A DNA stretch of 64,000 nt, from assembly GCA_964215955.1 (NCBI GenBank), contig CAXPDR010000031.1, positions 138,949 to 202,948 of the forward strand, read 5' to 3'. The notes beneath the pieces were generated by a model. It was not told where the DNA came from. It saw nothing but the letters and a program-made list of their open reading frames with translations, and searched no databases. Both the position numbers and the translations under genes were made by a program. Of this stretch, positions 1 through 8,409 are shown in pieces (the first letter of the stretch is position 1; every line of letters starts with the position of its first letter). The stretch comes from GCA-2706205 sp964215955. GTDB lineage: Bacteria > Bdellovibrionota > Bacteriovoracia > Bacteriovoracales > Bacteriovoracaceae.

Positions 1-538
1 TAGGATCGGCTCCATTAATGAGTAGAATCTTCGCCGTTCTTTCATGGGCATATGTTAGCGCACTCATCAGAGGTGTATAACCTGTGTTGTTGTAAGTCTG
101 ATCTAGATTAACTTCTCGATTTAGCAAAATATTTAATGTGAAAATTTGATCCATTTTCGCTACTAAATGAAGTGGAAATTCTCCAATCTCATTTTTTAAA
201 TTTAAATCATCTGTTTTCATTATGATGAGGTTGGTTACTTCAGGTTTTGCAGTTTTAATAGACAATGTAAGAGGTGTTTCACCATTCATAAATCTATAAT
301 CAATAGAGTCATTGAGTTCAAGGGCGATTTTAACTAAATTTGGATCGTTATTATTAATAGCATTTTCTAGGGCTTCCTTATCAACTTTTATATTTTGACC
401 CTGAACTGGCTTGTTCTCAGCTGTTTGTCCAGGATTTGACTTAGAACCACCTGATTTTTCAGAGTCTTCTATATTTCTGCCGCAAGAGCATAAAATCCCA
501 AATATTAAGATTGTCTGGATAAAGCCTAAAATACGCAT
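1..538 (-). CDS. Ankyrin-repeat lipoprotein, 3' end outside window
   Basis: The reading frame starts with ATG at 538 and runs off the window start without a stop, so about 179 residues are visible. The N-terminus is a short hydrophobic signal ending in a lipobox-like LCSC, so the mature protein is probably lipidated and exported. A polar linker rich in Ser, Gln and Asn follows. From about residue 65 there are ankyrin-type repeats, with signatures such as GETPLTLSI, GEFPLHLVA and TGYTPLMSAL, the last followed by ILLINGADP. Ankyrin repeats bind proteins, but no partner can be read from the sequence. It faces the same way as the lipoprotein gene at 661-1326, from which it is separated by a terminator. 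Confidence 0.8.
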   Translation of the reverse strand, partial: MRILGFIQTILIFGILCSCGRNIEDSEKSGGSKSNPGQTAENKPVQGQNIKVDKEALENAINNNDPNLVKIALELNDSIDYRFMNGETPLTLSIKTAKPEVTNLIIMKTDDLNLKNEIGEFPLHLVAKMDQIFTLNILLNREVNLDQTYNNTGYTPLMSALTYAHERTAKILLINGADP

Positions 539-613
539 ATCTCTCCATGTATTAATTAGCTTAATTTTACTATAGGGAGGCTTTGATCTGAATGTAATTG
601 AAAATCTTACACG

Positions 614-637
614 AAAAAAGGGCCATTGCTGGCCCTT
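614..637 (-). terminator. Intrinsic terminator after the 661-1326 gene
   Basis: An 8-bp stem (AAGGGCCA / TGGCCCTT) with loop TTGC is followed on the minus strand by six T. It lies 24 bases beyond the stop of the minus-strand lipoprotein gene. Confidence 0.8.
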
Positions 638-660
638 ACTATTTAAGTAATTTTAGATAC

Positions 661-1326
661 TTAGTAAACTTTAGACTTATTTCTTCTCTTTTTAGAGATT
701 TTTAATAACTTTTGAGCATCTGAATTTCTTCTAATATCGTCAAGAGTTAATAAAGCTACAACTCCTGCACCTTCTCCACTAGCATCTGGGTGAATTAGAG
801 ATACTATACCGTAGTTTTTACCATTAATTTTAATTCTATAGTGCACTCCAATATTGAAATCTTCAGGTAATTTTATTGGTAAAAATAAACCAAATACTTT
901 TTCTGAGATATAGAATGTTGCATTTTTAGCTTTCGGTACATTAACAGCTACTGCAGGAAGTGTTCCATCTACTAAAAATGGGAATGGTCTTCCATCTGGA
1001 AGAGTTTCATGAGGCACAACTCTAAAGTTATCGTTTTCTACATCCTTAAGGTCAAAGGCAACTCTGATCATCGTTCCGTACATACCTGTTTCAGGATCTG
1101 TTGAAGGTCCAACTGTGACAGTTGAGTTTTTCATCTTTTTAAGTGGTAAAGTTACACCACCATCGATTTCGATGTTTTCAAGCTCAATTGTTAAAAGGAT
1201 CTTTCCATCTTGAATGTTCACTTTTGGTCCGTTTACACCAGGGATGTATTGTCCATCTTCTTGATTAAGACAAGAAGTAGCAATAAACATTGTGGCACCC
1301 ATTAATAAATAAGATAATAATTTCAT
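661..1326 (-). CDS. Uncharacterised exported lipoprotein
   Basis: A 221-residue protein with a signal sequence ending in the lipobox ATSC (Cys19), so it is probably lipid-anchored. The start is supported by AAGGAA six bases upstream. The body is rich in beta-prone stretches and has no catalytic motif that I recognise. The C-terminus is strongly basic (KKRRNKSK). A hairpin terminator follows the gene. It is divergent from the cytochrome oxidase operon, with 240 bases between the two starts. No family assignment is made. Confidence 0.7.
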   Translation of the reverse strand: MKLLSYLLMGATMFIATSCLNQEDGQYIPGVNGPKVNIQDGKILLTIELENIEIDGGVTLPLKKMKNSTVTVGPSTDPETGMYGTMIRVAFDLKDVENDNFRVVPHETLPDGRPFPFLVDGTLPAVAVNVPKAKNATFYISEKVFGLFLPIKLPEDFNIGVHYRIKINGKNYGIVSLIHPDASGEGAGVVALLTLDDIRRNSDAQKLLKISKKRRNKSKVY

Positions 1327-1443
1327 TTCGAATTCCTTTTCCTTTGCTAGGATGTTTAAGGGGTTTAACTAATTTTCGGTACCGGCAAATCTTTCTTTAG
1401 GAAAAAAGGGAAAATTTTTCCTTTTTATACTTGAGTTATAAAC

Positions 1444-1484
1444 TTGACCTAGATCATATTCGTGCAACAAAAAGTGACTATAAT
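1444..1484 (+). promoter_or_regulatory. Predicted FNR/CRP-type box and -10 of the cytochrome oxidase operon
   Basis: TTGAC-CTAG-ATCAT (1444-1457) resembles the FNR consensus TTGAT-N4-ATCAA, matching 8 of 10 positions. A perfect TATAAT lies at 1479-1484. With a start site near 1491 the box is centred about 41 bases upstream, which is the class II activator position for CRP/FNR proteins. No good -35 hexamer is visible, as expected for an activated promoter. Regulation is inferred. Confidence 0.5.
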
Positions 1485-1566
1485 AAGTGTTAGATAGATA
1501 TTGAAACAGCTTGACGCAAGTGATATCTTACTAAGCGTTTGATTATATTAAACTTAGGAGAATTGT

Positions 1567-1953
1567 ATGAAAACCTTATTAGTATTGTCGGTTTTTGCTT
1601 TATCAACTGGTGCTTTCGCTTTTGATGCAGCAAAATTTTTTCAAAAAACTTGTACTCAATGTCACACAATTGGTGGTGGGGATAAGATTGGGCCAGATTT
1701 AGCAGGTCTTTCTAAGAGAAGAAAGGTTGATTGGATTGTTAAATTTGTAAACTACCCAGATGGGATGATCAATGGTGATGAAGAAGAGAAAGGTTATGAG
1801 AAACCAGATCCTATAGCTCAGAAAGTTTATGCTTTATACAAACCTCAAATGATGGCAGAGCAAGAGATGACAAAAGCCCAAGTTGAAGCAGTTTTAAAGT
1901 ATATTGATGCTCAGAAAAAAACACCTAAAGGTAAGATTACAACATTAAAATAA
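1567..1953 (+). CDS. Small periplasmic c-type cytochrome
   Basis: A 128-residue protein with a clear Sec signal peptide (cleavage near AFA-F, residue 19) and one heme-binding CTQCH motif at residues 34-38. IGPDLAGL follows, typical of class I cytochrome c. A Met-rich segment (PQMMAEQEM) supplies the likely distal heme ligand. It is the first gene of the cytochrome oxidase cluster, 9 bases before ctaA. It probably delivers electrons to the oxidase or acts in its assembly. TTAGGAG precedes the ATG by six bases. Confidence 0.85.
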   Translation: MKTLLVLSVFALSTGAFAFDAAKFFQKTCTQCHTIGGGDKIGPDLAGLSKRRKVDWIVKFVNYPDGMINGDEEEKGYEKPDPIAQKVYALYKPQMMAEQEMTKAQVEAVLKYIDAQKKTPKGKITTLK

Positions 1954-1962
1954 TTTACAGAT

Positions 1963-2991
1963 ATGATAGTTAATCGGGAAAATCGCTCATTAGTTTTTTG
2001 GCTATATTCAATTTCATTTATGGTTTTGTGTATGGTTCTTATTGGTGGCATAACCCGATTAACTGATTCTGGTCTATCAATGGTGGATTGGAAACCAATT
2101 ATGGGTATAATTCCACCACTTAATGAAGCTGAATGGCTTTCAGCTTTTCAAAAGTATCAAGCCTTTCCTGAATACAAGCTTATTAACTCTAACAAGGGCA
2201 TGGACCTAACTGGTTTTAAGGCCATATTTTTTTGGGAATACTTTCATCGATTATTTGGGCGTCTGATTGGTTTAGTTTTTATTATACCTTACATTTATTT
2301 TTTGATTAGAAAGAAGATTCCAAAGAACTTTAATCGCAAACTGATTATTGCTTTTGTTTTGGGCGGTCTGCAGGGGTTAATGGGTTGGTATATGGTAAAG
2401 AGTGGGCTGGTAAATGAGCCTGATGTCAGCCACTATAGATTAGCTGCACATTTGAGTCTTGCCTTCATTATTATAGCTTATATTTATTGGATAGTGCTAA
2501 GTCTGAAATTTCAAAACTATAGATTTGTGAGTTTATTAAAAGATAAAAAGGTTTTCTTTTTTGGGCTTCTTCTTTGTATTCAAATCGTTTTTGGGGCTTT
2601 AGTTGCTGGTCTGGACGCGGGACTTACCCATAATACATTTCCTAAGATGGGTAGGGTATGGGTGCCTGAAAGCGTTTTTTCTTTTGTAAATCTTGATGAC
2701 TATTTGCATAACAAGGTTGCAGTTCAATTTATTCACAGATGTTTTGCTTGGTTATTATTGTTTTCTGGATTGGTGTTATTTTTTAAGCGTAAAAGCCTAA
2801 GTGATTTTATGCATCAAAAAGCTAGAGTTATGGTTTTTGCTACATTATGTCTTCAATTTTTGTTAGGTGTGATGACTCTTTTAATGTATGTTCCAATTTC
2901 TATTGCCAGTATGCATCAGGTAGTGGCGTGTATTTTACTTTTAGCTTATGTGAGAATGATATATTTTTCTTCGTGTCAAAAAATAATATAA
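1963..2991 (+). CDS. ctaA: Heme A synthase (COX15/CtaA family)
   Basis: A 342-residue polytopic membrane protein with about eight hydrophobic helices. The N-terminal segment GGITRLTDSGLSMVDWKP and the following EYFHRLFGRLIG are signatures of COX15-type heme A synthase. Further His residues (HYRLAAHLSLAF, QFIHRCFAW, SMHQVV) fit the heme and cofactor ligands of the two four-helix halves. It converts heme O to heme A for the oxidase encoded just downstream. ctaB at the end of the operon makes its substrate. Confidence 0.93.
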   Translation: MIVNRENRSLVFWLYSISFMVLCMVLIGGITRLTDSGLSMVDWKPIMGIIPPLNEAEWLSAFQKYQAFPEYKLINSNKGMDLTGFKAIFFWEYFHRLFGRLIGLVFIIPYIYFLIRKKIPKNFNRKLIIAFVLGGLQGLMGWYMVKSGLVNEPDVSHYRLAAHLSLAFIIIAYIYWIVLSLKFQNYRFVSLLKDKKVFFFGLLLCIQIVFGALVAGLDAGLTHNTFPKMGRVWVPESVFSFVNLDDYLHNKVAVQFIHRCFAWLLLFSGLVLFFKRKSLSDFMHQKARVMVFATLCLQFLLGVMTLLMYVPISIASMHQVVACILLLAYVRMIYFSSCQKII

Positions 2992-3120
2992 GTTTAATTT
3001 CTCTTTTATAACAATTATTTATCTACTATTTACTTGCCTACTCAAGTTTTTAAATCAATAATACCTTAAAGATTTTTGTACTGAAATTAGAATTGGCTTT
3101 TGGCCAATATAGAGATTTAT

Positions 3121-3966
3121 TTGAAAAAAATAGTTTTGATATATTCAATATTAATGCCCTTGTTGGCATCGGCTATTGGCGGAAAAGGGCCAATGGAGAT
3201 GGCAAAGAGCGGCCTTCAAAATAAAAAACCAGTTTACATGGATAAAATCGGAATCGATGAGAATCTTGGTGGACAGGTTGATCTTGGGTTGAAGTTTAAA
3301 GATGAAGCTGGAAAAGACGTTACATTAGGAAAATATTTTAATCAAAAGCCTGTGTTTTTAGTTTTAATTTACTACGAATGTCCAACTTTATGCAGTCTTC
3401 ATCTCAATGCTCTTATGAATACTTTTAAAGATTTTGAGTGGAAGATTGGTGAAAAGTTCGATTTTGTTGCGGTTTCAATTGATCCTGATGAGTCTCCAAT
3501 GTTAGCCGAGCAAAAGCTAAATGCGTATTTTAAAGAATATGGAAAACCTGAAACCAGAGATGGTTGGCATTTTCTAACTGGTGAGGAGGAGAGTATCAAA
3601 AAACTTGCTTCTCAAATTGGTTTTAAATATGTTTGGGATCCTAGAGAGCAGCAATGGGCGCACACTGCTGCGGGATATATTTTAACTCCTGAAGGGAAAA
3701 TTTCTTATTATCATTATGGATTGGATATTCAGCCGAAAGTTTTACGATTATCTTTGGTAGAAGCGGCCGAAAACAAAATTGGTAATATTGTGGATAGGAT
3801 GATTCTATTTTGTTTGCAATATGATCCAAATAAAAAAACCTATGCCTTTTATGCTTTTAATATAATGAGGCTAGGTGGTGTTTTGACAATAATATTTTTA
3901 GGAATATATTTATTCAGATTTTGGAGAAAAGAAAATAAGACTCAGTTTAAAGGGAATGATTTATGA
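3121..3966 (+). CDS. SCO1/SenC copper chaperone for cytochrome oxidase
   Basis: A thioredoxin-fold protein with the copper-binding Cys pair in CPTLC (Cys87 and Cys91) and the distant His181 in AHTAAGYIL, the three ligands known for SCO proteins. I prefer TTG at 3121 because it starts a clean signal peptide (KKIVLIYSILMPLLASA). Another TTG at 3100 would add seven residues. A C-terminal hydrophobic helix (about residues 249-268) with a basic tail suggests an anchored, periplasm-facing protein. It should deliver copper to the CuA site of CoxB, whose gene overlaps its stop codon by 4 bases (ATGA). Confidence 0.9.
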   Translation: MKKIVLIYSILMPLLASAIGGKGPMEMAKSGLQNKKPVYMDKIGIDENLGGQVDLGLKFKDEAGKDVTLGKYFNQKPVFLVLIYYECPTLCSLHLNALMNTFKDFEWKIGEKFDFVAVSIDPDESPMLAEQKLNAYFKEYGKPETRDGWHFLTGEEESIKKLASQIGFKYVWDPREQQWAHTAAGYILTPEGKISYYHYGLDIQPKVLRLSLVEAAENKIGNIVDRMILFCLQYDPNKKTYAFYAFNIMRLGGVLTIIFLGIYLFRFWRKENKTQFKGNDL

Positions 3967-4928
3967 GATTTATTGGTGACATTCTGCATGCTATTTTTGG
4001 TTTTACCCTGCCAGAGCAAGCAGCACAAAACGTTCACTTAGTTGATGACCTTTACAATGTGGTTATGCTACTAAGTTTTCTTGGGTTTTTTGGGTTGATG
4101 GGTGTAATGACATTCTTTATTGTCAGATACCACAGAACTCAAAATGAAAAATCTGCCTATATCCCGCATAATGCGTTGGCAGAAACTATTTGGACTGTTG
4201 TTCCAACAATTATCTTTGTTGGGATTTCAATTTGGGGATTGTTTGCATATTTCGATATGGAAAAAGTTCCTTCGAACGCTTACAAAATTAATGTAACTGG
4301 GAAGCAGTGGCTTTGGGAGTTTACTTACAAGAAAGACAATCTTGAATTTACAACGACTGAAGTTATGTATGTTCCAGTAAACAAACCTGTTGTATTAGAG
4401 ATGACGGCGACAGACGTTCTTCACTCATTTTATGTTCCTAGTTTTCGTGTCAAAAGAGATACTGTTCCGGGAATGATTACAAGGGTAAATTTTACGGCCA
4501 CAAAAAAAGGTGACTTTAAAATTTATTGTACTGAGTTTTGTGGAACTTCACACTCGAGAATGCGTGGGATTGTAAGAGTCGTTTCAGAGGAAAGATTTAA
4601 CAAGTGGATTAACAGAGAAGTTAAAGAAGCTAATATTTCAGATCCTATTGAGTTAGGTTCAAGATTATTTATTAGAAACTGTGCTACTTGTCACAACATT
4701 GATTCTTCTAAGAAAATTGGACCAGGTCTAGCTGGATTATTTGGAAGTGAAAGAAAATTTAGTAATGCTGATGCGACTGTTGCAAATGCAGAATACATTA
4801 GAGAGTCAATTATTGCTCCTAATGCAAAAGTTGTTGAAGGTTACCCTGCTAAAATGAACTCATTTGCAGGTCTTCTTTCTGAAAAAGAAATTAATTATTT
4901 AATTGAGTATATCAAAACACTAAAATAG
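3963..4928 (+). CDS. coxB: Cytochrome c oxidase subunit II with fused cytochrome c domain
   Basis: A 321-residue protein. Two N-terminal transmembrane helices (about residues 30-55 and 75-97) are followed by a CuA cupredoxin domain. The CuA ligands are seen in DVLHSFY and in CTEFCGTSHSRM (two Cys, His, Met), and the aromatic patch is KQWLWEF. From about residue 225 a cytochrome c domain is fused, with heme motif CATCH and a candidate Met ligand in AKMNSF. This is the caa3-type layout, in which the attached cytochrome passes electrons to CuA. The start overlaps the SCO1 stop. No signal peptide beyond the first membrane helix. Confidence 0.95.
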   Translation: MRFIGDILHAIFGFTLPEQAAQNVHLVDDLYNVVMLLSFLGFFGLMGVMTFFIVRYHRTQNEKSAYIPHNALAETIWTVVPTIIFVGISIWGLFAYFDMEKVPSNAYKINVTGKQWLWEFTYKKDNLEFTTTEVMYVPVNKPVVLEMTATDVLHSFYVPSFRVKRDTVPGMITRVNFTATKKGDFKIYCTEFCGTSHSRMRGIVRVVSEERFNKWINREVKEANISDPIELGSRLFIRNCATCHNIDSSKKIGPGLAGLFGSERKFSNADATVANAEYIRESIIAPNAKVVEGYPAKMNSFAGLLSEKEINYLIEYIKTLK

Positions 4929-4938
4929 GTAGGAATTT

Positions 4939-6537
4939 ATGTCAGCTACAGATACACATTCACATGGTGGAAATTACATCAACTGTGAAAAAGGTCTTTG
5001 GTCTTGGTTAACTACTATAGATCATAAAAGAATTGCATTAATGTACTTTATTGCAATCATGGCTTTTTTCCTGATTGGTGGATTATTTGCTATTTTATTA
5101 AGATTAGAATTATTAACTCCAGAGCCATTATTTATGACTGGAGATATGTACAATAGAGCGATGACACTTCACGGTTCAATCATGGTTTTCATGGTTATCG
5201 TTCCTGGTGTACCAGCTCTACTTGGAAACTTTGCCCTTCCTTTAATGATTGGCGCTAAAGATGTTGCTTTTCCTAAGCTTAACTTAGCATCTTGGTACTG
5301 TTTAATGGTCGGTGCTTTCGTTGCAATCCTTTCTCTTTTTTGGGGCGGGGTAGATACAGGTTGGACTTTTTATACACCTTACTCTGGTAGATCAGCAGAT
5401 GCTGTAACGATGGTTGTTCTTGGAGCCTTCATTATGGGGTTTTCTTCGATCTTAACTGGTGTGAATTTCATCGTTACGATTCACAAATTAAGAGCACCTG
5501 GTATGACAATGCTAAGAATGCCATTATTTGTTTGGTCGTTATATGCCACAGCAATTATTCAAGTTATAGCAACTCCTGTACTAGGGATTACACTTCTTTT
5601 ATTAGTATTTGAAAGAGTGTTTGGAATTGGTATTTTTGATGCTTCAATGGGCGGAGATCCAGTTTTATTTCAACACTTTTTCTGGTTTTATTCTCACCCT
5701 GCTGTTTATATTATGATTATTCCTGCTATGGGGATTATTTCAGAAGTTATTTCTACATTTTCTCAAAAAACGATTTTTGGTTACAAGGCAATTGCATACT
5801 CTTCACTAGCAATTTCAGCGATCTCATTTTTAGTTTGGGGTCACCATATGTTCGTATCAGGACAATCTGCACTTGCGGGATCGATCTTCTCAGTACTTAC
5901 CATGCTAGTAGGGGTTCCAACAGCAATTAAACTATTTAACTGGGTTTCGACGATGTATAGAGGTCGAGTTAAACTTGATACACCAATGTTGTACGCAATT
6001 AACTTTCTTGCATTATTTACTATTGGTGGTCTTACAGGATTATTTTTAGCGGCTTTTAATATTGATGTTCACTTACATGATACATATTTTGTTGTCGCTC
6101 ACTTTCATTACACAATGTTAGGGGGAGCGCTAATGGGATTTTTTGCTGGTTTATTTTACTGGTTCCCAAAAATGACAGGTCGAATGTACAACGAACTTCA
6201 AGGAAGGATAACTGCTATTATGACTTTTGTTGGTTTTAATATGACCTTTATTCCTCAATTTATTATGGGATCTCAAGGAATGCCTAGAAGATACCATACT
6301 TATGATGGGATGTTTGCACCTTATCACCTTGCTTCTACCATTGGATCATGGATTGTTGCTGCTGGTTTTATTTTTGCTATCTATATTATGTGTAGAGATA
6401 TGTTTAAAGGTGAAAAGTGTACAAATGATAATCCATGGGGAAGTACAACTTTAGAGTGGACAGCTGCAACTCCACCGATTCACGAAAACTTTACTGAAAT
6501 TCCAACTGTTACAGGGAGACCTTATGAGTACCGCTAA
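4939..6537 (+). CDS. coxA: Cytochrome c oxidase subunit I, A2 type
   Basis: A 532-residue heme-copper oxidase catalytic subunit. Visible ligands: heme a His78 (TLHGSIM) and His390, heme a3 His388 (AHFHYTM), CuB His253 and the His302-His303 pair (WGHHMF). Tyr257 is in place for the His-Tyr crosslink. The helix VI motif reads YSHPAVY, so the Glu of A1 oxidases (GHPEVY) is absent and the Tyr-Ser pair that marks A2 oxidases is present. The K-channel Lys (PTAIKLF) and the D-channel entrance (NFALPLMIGAKD) are kept, so proton pumping is expected. The 3' end overlaps coxC by 14 bases. Confidence 0.97.
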   Translation: MSATDTHSHGGNYINCEKGLWSWLTTIDHKRIALMYFIAIMAFFLIGGLFAILLRLELLTPEPLFMTGDMYNRAMTLHGSIMVFMVIVPGVPALLGNFALPLMIGAKDVAFPKLNLASWYCLMVGAFVAILSLFWGGVDTGWTFYTPYSGRSADAVTMVVLGAFIMGFSSILTGVNFIVTIHKLRAPGMTMLRMPLFVWSLYATAIIQVIATPVLGITLLLLVFERVFGIGIFDASMGGDPVLFQHFFWFYSHPAVYIMIIPAMGIISEVISTFSQKTIFGYKAIAYSSLAISAISFLVWGHHMFVSGQSALAGSIFSVLTMLVGVPTAIKLFNWVSTMYRGRVKLDTPMLYAINFLALFTIGGLTGLFLAAFNIDVHLHDTYFVVAHFHYTMLGGALMGFFAGLFYWFPKMTGRMYNELQGRITAIMTFVGFNMTFIPQFIMGSQGMPRRYHTYDGMFAPYHLASTIGSWIVAAGFIFAIYIMCRDMFKGEKCTNDNPWGSTTLEWTAATPPIHENFTEIPTVTGRPYEYR

Positions 6538-7219
6538 AGTAGATAGGAGAGTAGAGCACTCTCACCACTTTACAAGTATGGATCAAGAGCACGAAGCTGG
6601 TAAGCAAGGTGTGTGGCTTTTTATGGCCACTGAGATCATGATGTTTGGTGGACTTTTTGTAGGATATTTTATTTATAGATTTAAATTCCATGATATGTAT
6701 ATTGCTGGTGGTGATTCGCTTGATTGGAGACTTGGAGCACTAAACACATTAGTTCTTTTAATTTCTTCTTTTACAATGGCCCAGGCCGTTACAGAAACTA
6801 TGAAAGGTAATAATAAAAAAGCATTAAAACTTGTCTACGTGACGACAGCATGTGCTTTAATTTTCATGGTTGTTAAGTACTTTGAGTATACAGCTAAAAT
6901 TCATCATGGTTTATTTCCTGGATTTGATCTATGGAATCCTGATATGGCCTATATTGGGAGCCATATTAGAGAATCTGTTTCAATTTCTAATATTGATCCT
7001 GCAAATTTAAGACTATTTTATGTTTTATACTTTGCTATGACTGGTCTTCACGGTCTCCACATTATAATTGGTGTTGGTCTGATGATTTGGCTAATGAAAA
7101 GACTTAAGAATGATGAGTTTAGTCCAAAGTATTATACAGCTGTTGAGGGAGTTGGACTTTATTGGCACATCGTCGATATTATCTGGATTTTCTTATTCCC
7201 ATTAATGTATTTAATATAA
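6524..7219 (+). CDS. coxC: Cytochrome c oxidase subunit III
   Basis: A 231-residue membrane protein of the CoxC/CyoC family. It starts with a soluble His-rich segment, then has five likely helices. Family features are KQGVWLFMATEIMMFGGLF, the ALNTLVLLISSFTMA helix, FTG-like TGLHGLHIIIGV, and GLYWHIVDIIWIFLFPLMYL at the C-terminus. The start codon lies inside the end of coxA, which suggests translational coupling. Confidence 0.93.
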   Translation: MSTAKVDRRVEHSHHFTSMDQEHEAGKQGVWLFMATEIMMFGGLFVGYFIYRFKFHDMYIAGGDSLDWRLGALNTLVLLISSFTMAQAVTETMKGNNKKALKLVYVTTACALIFMVVKYFEYTAKIHHGLFPGFDLWNPDMAYIGSHIRESVSISNIDPANLRLFYVLYFAMTGLHGLHIIIGVGLMIWLMKRLKNDEFSPKYYTAVEGVGLYWHIVDIIWIFLFPLMYLI

Positions 7220-7231
7220 TCGGAGTTATTG

Positions 7232-7510
7232 ATGGCACATCATATAGTTGAATTAAAAACAAATGTTACCACTCTTCTTACTTTGGTAGCGTTAACAATA
7301 ATAACAGTTTTAACTGCTAAATATGTAGACCTAGGTGACTATAACCTTGTTCTCGCAATGTTTATTGCAACAATTAAAGCAACTGTCGTTTTAGGCTGGT
7401 TTATGCACCTTAAATACGATGGACTAATGAATAGAGCGATTGCAGTTTGTGGAATCTTCTTTTTATTTTTATTTGTAGGATTTTCATATTTAGATTTATT
7501 TTTTAGATAG
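7232..7510 (+). CDS. coxD: Cytochrome c oxidase subunit IV (prokaryotic type)
   Basis: A 92-residue protein with three hydrophobic helices. The third-helix region has KATVVLGWFMHLKYD, the signature of the small CoxD/CyoD-type subunit. ATG at 7232 is chosen because CGGAG ends six bases upstream; a TTG just before it would add one residue. It lies 12 bases after coxC and 6 before ctaB, so it belongs to the operon. The subunit stabilises the oxidase and has no catalytic residues. Confidence 0.88.
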   Translation: MAHHIVELKTNVTTLLTLVALTIITVLTAKYVDLGDYNLVLAMFIATIKATVVLGWFMHLKYDGLMNRAIAVCGIFFLFLFVGFSYLDLFFR

Positions 7511-7516
7511 GAATAT

Positions 7517-8392
7517 ATGCTCGGCCATCTGTATGTGTATTTAAAGCTAAAACTTGTTCGATTCATAATTGTTGGAGTTTTAGCTGGATACGGTATGGGG
7601 TTTACGGTAGAGCAAAACTTTAATCCTGTTTTACTTATTCTTTTAATAATGGGATCCGTTGGTATATCTGCAGGATCCCTTTCTCTAAACACTGTACAAG
7701 AAGCTGAAAATGATGCCTTGATGGAGCGAACCAAGCACCGTCCTGTTGCAACAGGAGAGTTTTCAAAAAAATTCGGAATTATACTAAGCTTTTCTTTGAT
7801 GAGTTTGGGGCTTATCTGTCTCTATTTTGTAAAACCATTAACATGCCTTATTGGATTAAGTATTATTCTTATGTATAACGGTTTTTACACAATGGTCTGG
7901 AAGAAGAAATGGGCATTTGGTGCAGTCCCTGGTGCTATACCTGGAGCTCTTCCTATTACTATGGGCTATTCCTCTGTGAATGATGATATTTTTTCAAGTG
8001 CGAGTGTTTATTTATTCCTGCTTATGTTCATTTGGCAAATGCCACATTTTTGGTCTTTGGCCATAAGATATGCAGAAGATTATAAAAATGGTAAGTTCCC
8101 TGTTCTACCTGCAGTGGTGGGCTCTGGACGAACAAAATATCATATATCTTTTTATGTTTGGACATATGCTTTGCTTGCAATAATGAGTCCTCTTTTTGTT
8201 CCTCATGCTAATGGGTATTATTTTGTAATACTTCCTACGGCGATGATTGTTGTATGGCAGTTTTTTAAATTTTTTAAAAATGACAATGAAAAGGCTTGGC
8301 TTCCATTCTTTATTATTACTAATTTAAGTTTACTCGTGATCGTTATGGCACATCTATACGATAAATGGTCACCATTAGTTTTTCACGTTTAA
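7517..8392 (+). CDS. ctaB: Protoheme IX farnesyltransferase (heme O synthase)
   Basis: A 291-residue UbiA-superfamily prenyltransferase with about nine membrane helices. The Asp-rich active-site segment is degenerate in the usual heme O synthase way: NTVQEAENDALMERTKHRPV. The second conserved region is GAVPGAIPGALP, followed by WQMPHFWSLAIRYAEDYKNG. It transfers a farnesyl group to heme B, making the substrate of CtaA. It is the last oxidase gene of the operon, 17 bases before pepN. Confidence 0.95.
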   Translation: MLGHLYVYLKLKLVRFIIVGVLAGYGMGFTVEQNFNPVLLILLIMGSVGISAGSLSLNTVQEAENDALMERTKHRPVATGEFSKKFGIILSFSLMSLGLICLYFVKPLTCLIGLSIILMYNGFYTMVWKKKWAFGAVPGAIPGALPITMGYSSVNDDIFSSASVYLFLLMFIWQMPHFWSLAIRYAEDYKNGKFPVLPAVVGSGRTKYHISFYVWTYALLAIMSPLFVPHANGYYFVILPTAMIVVWQFFKFFKNDNEKAWLPFFIITNLSLLVIVMAHLYDKWSPLVFHV

Positions 8393-8409
8393 ACATCTAG
8401 GATGAAAAT

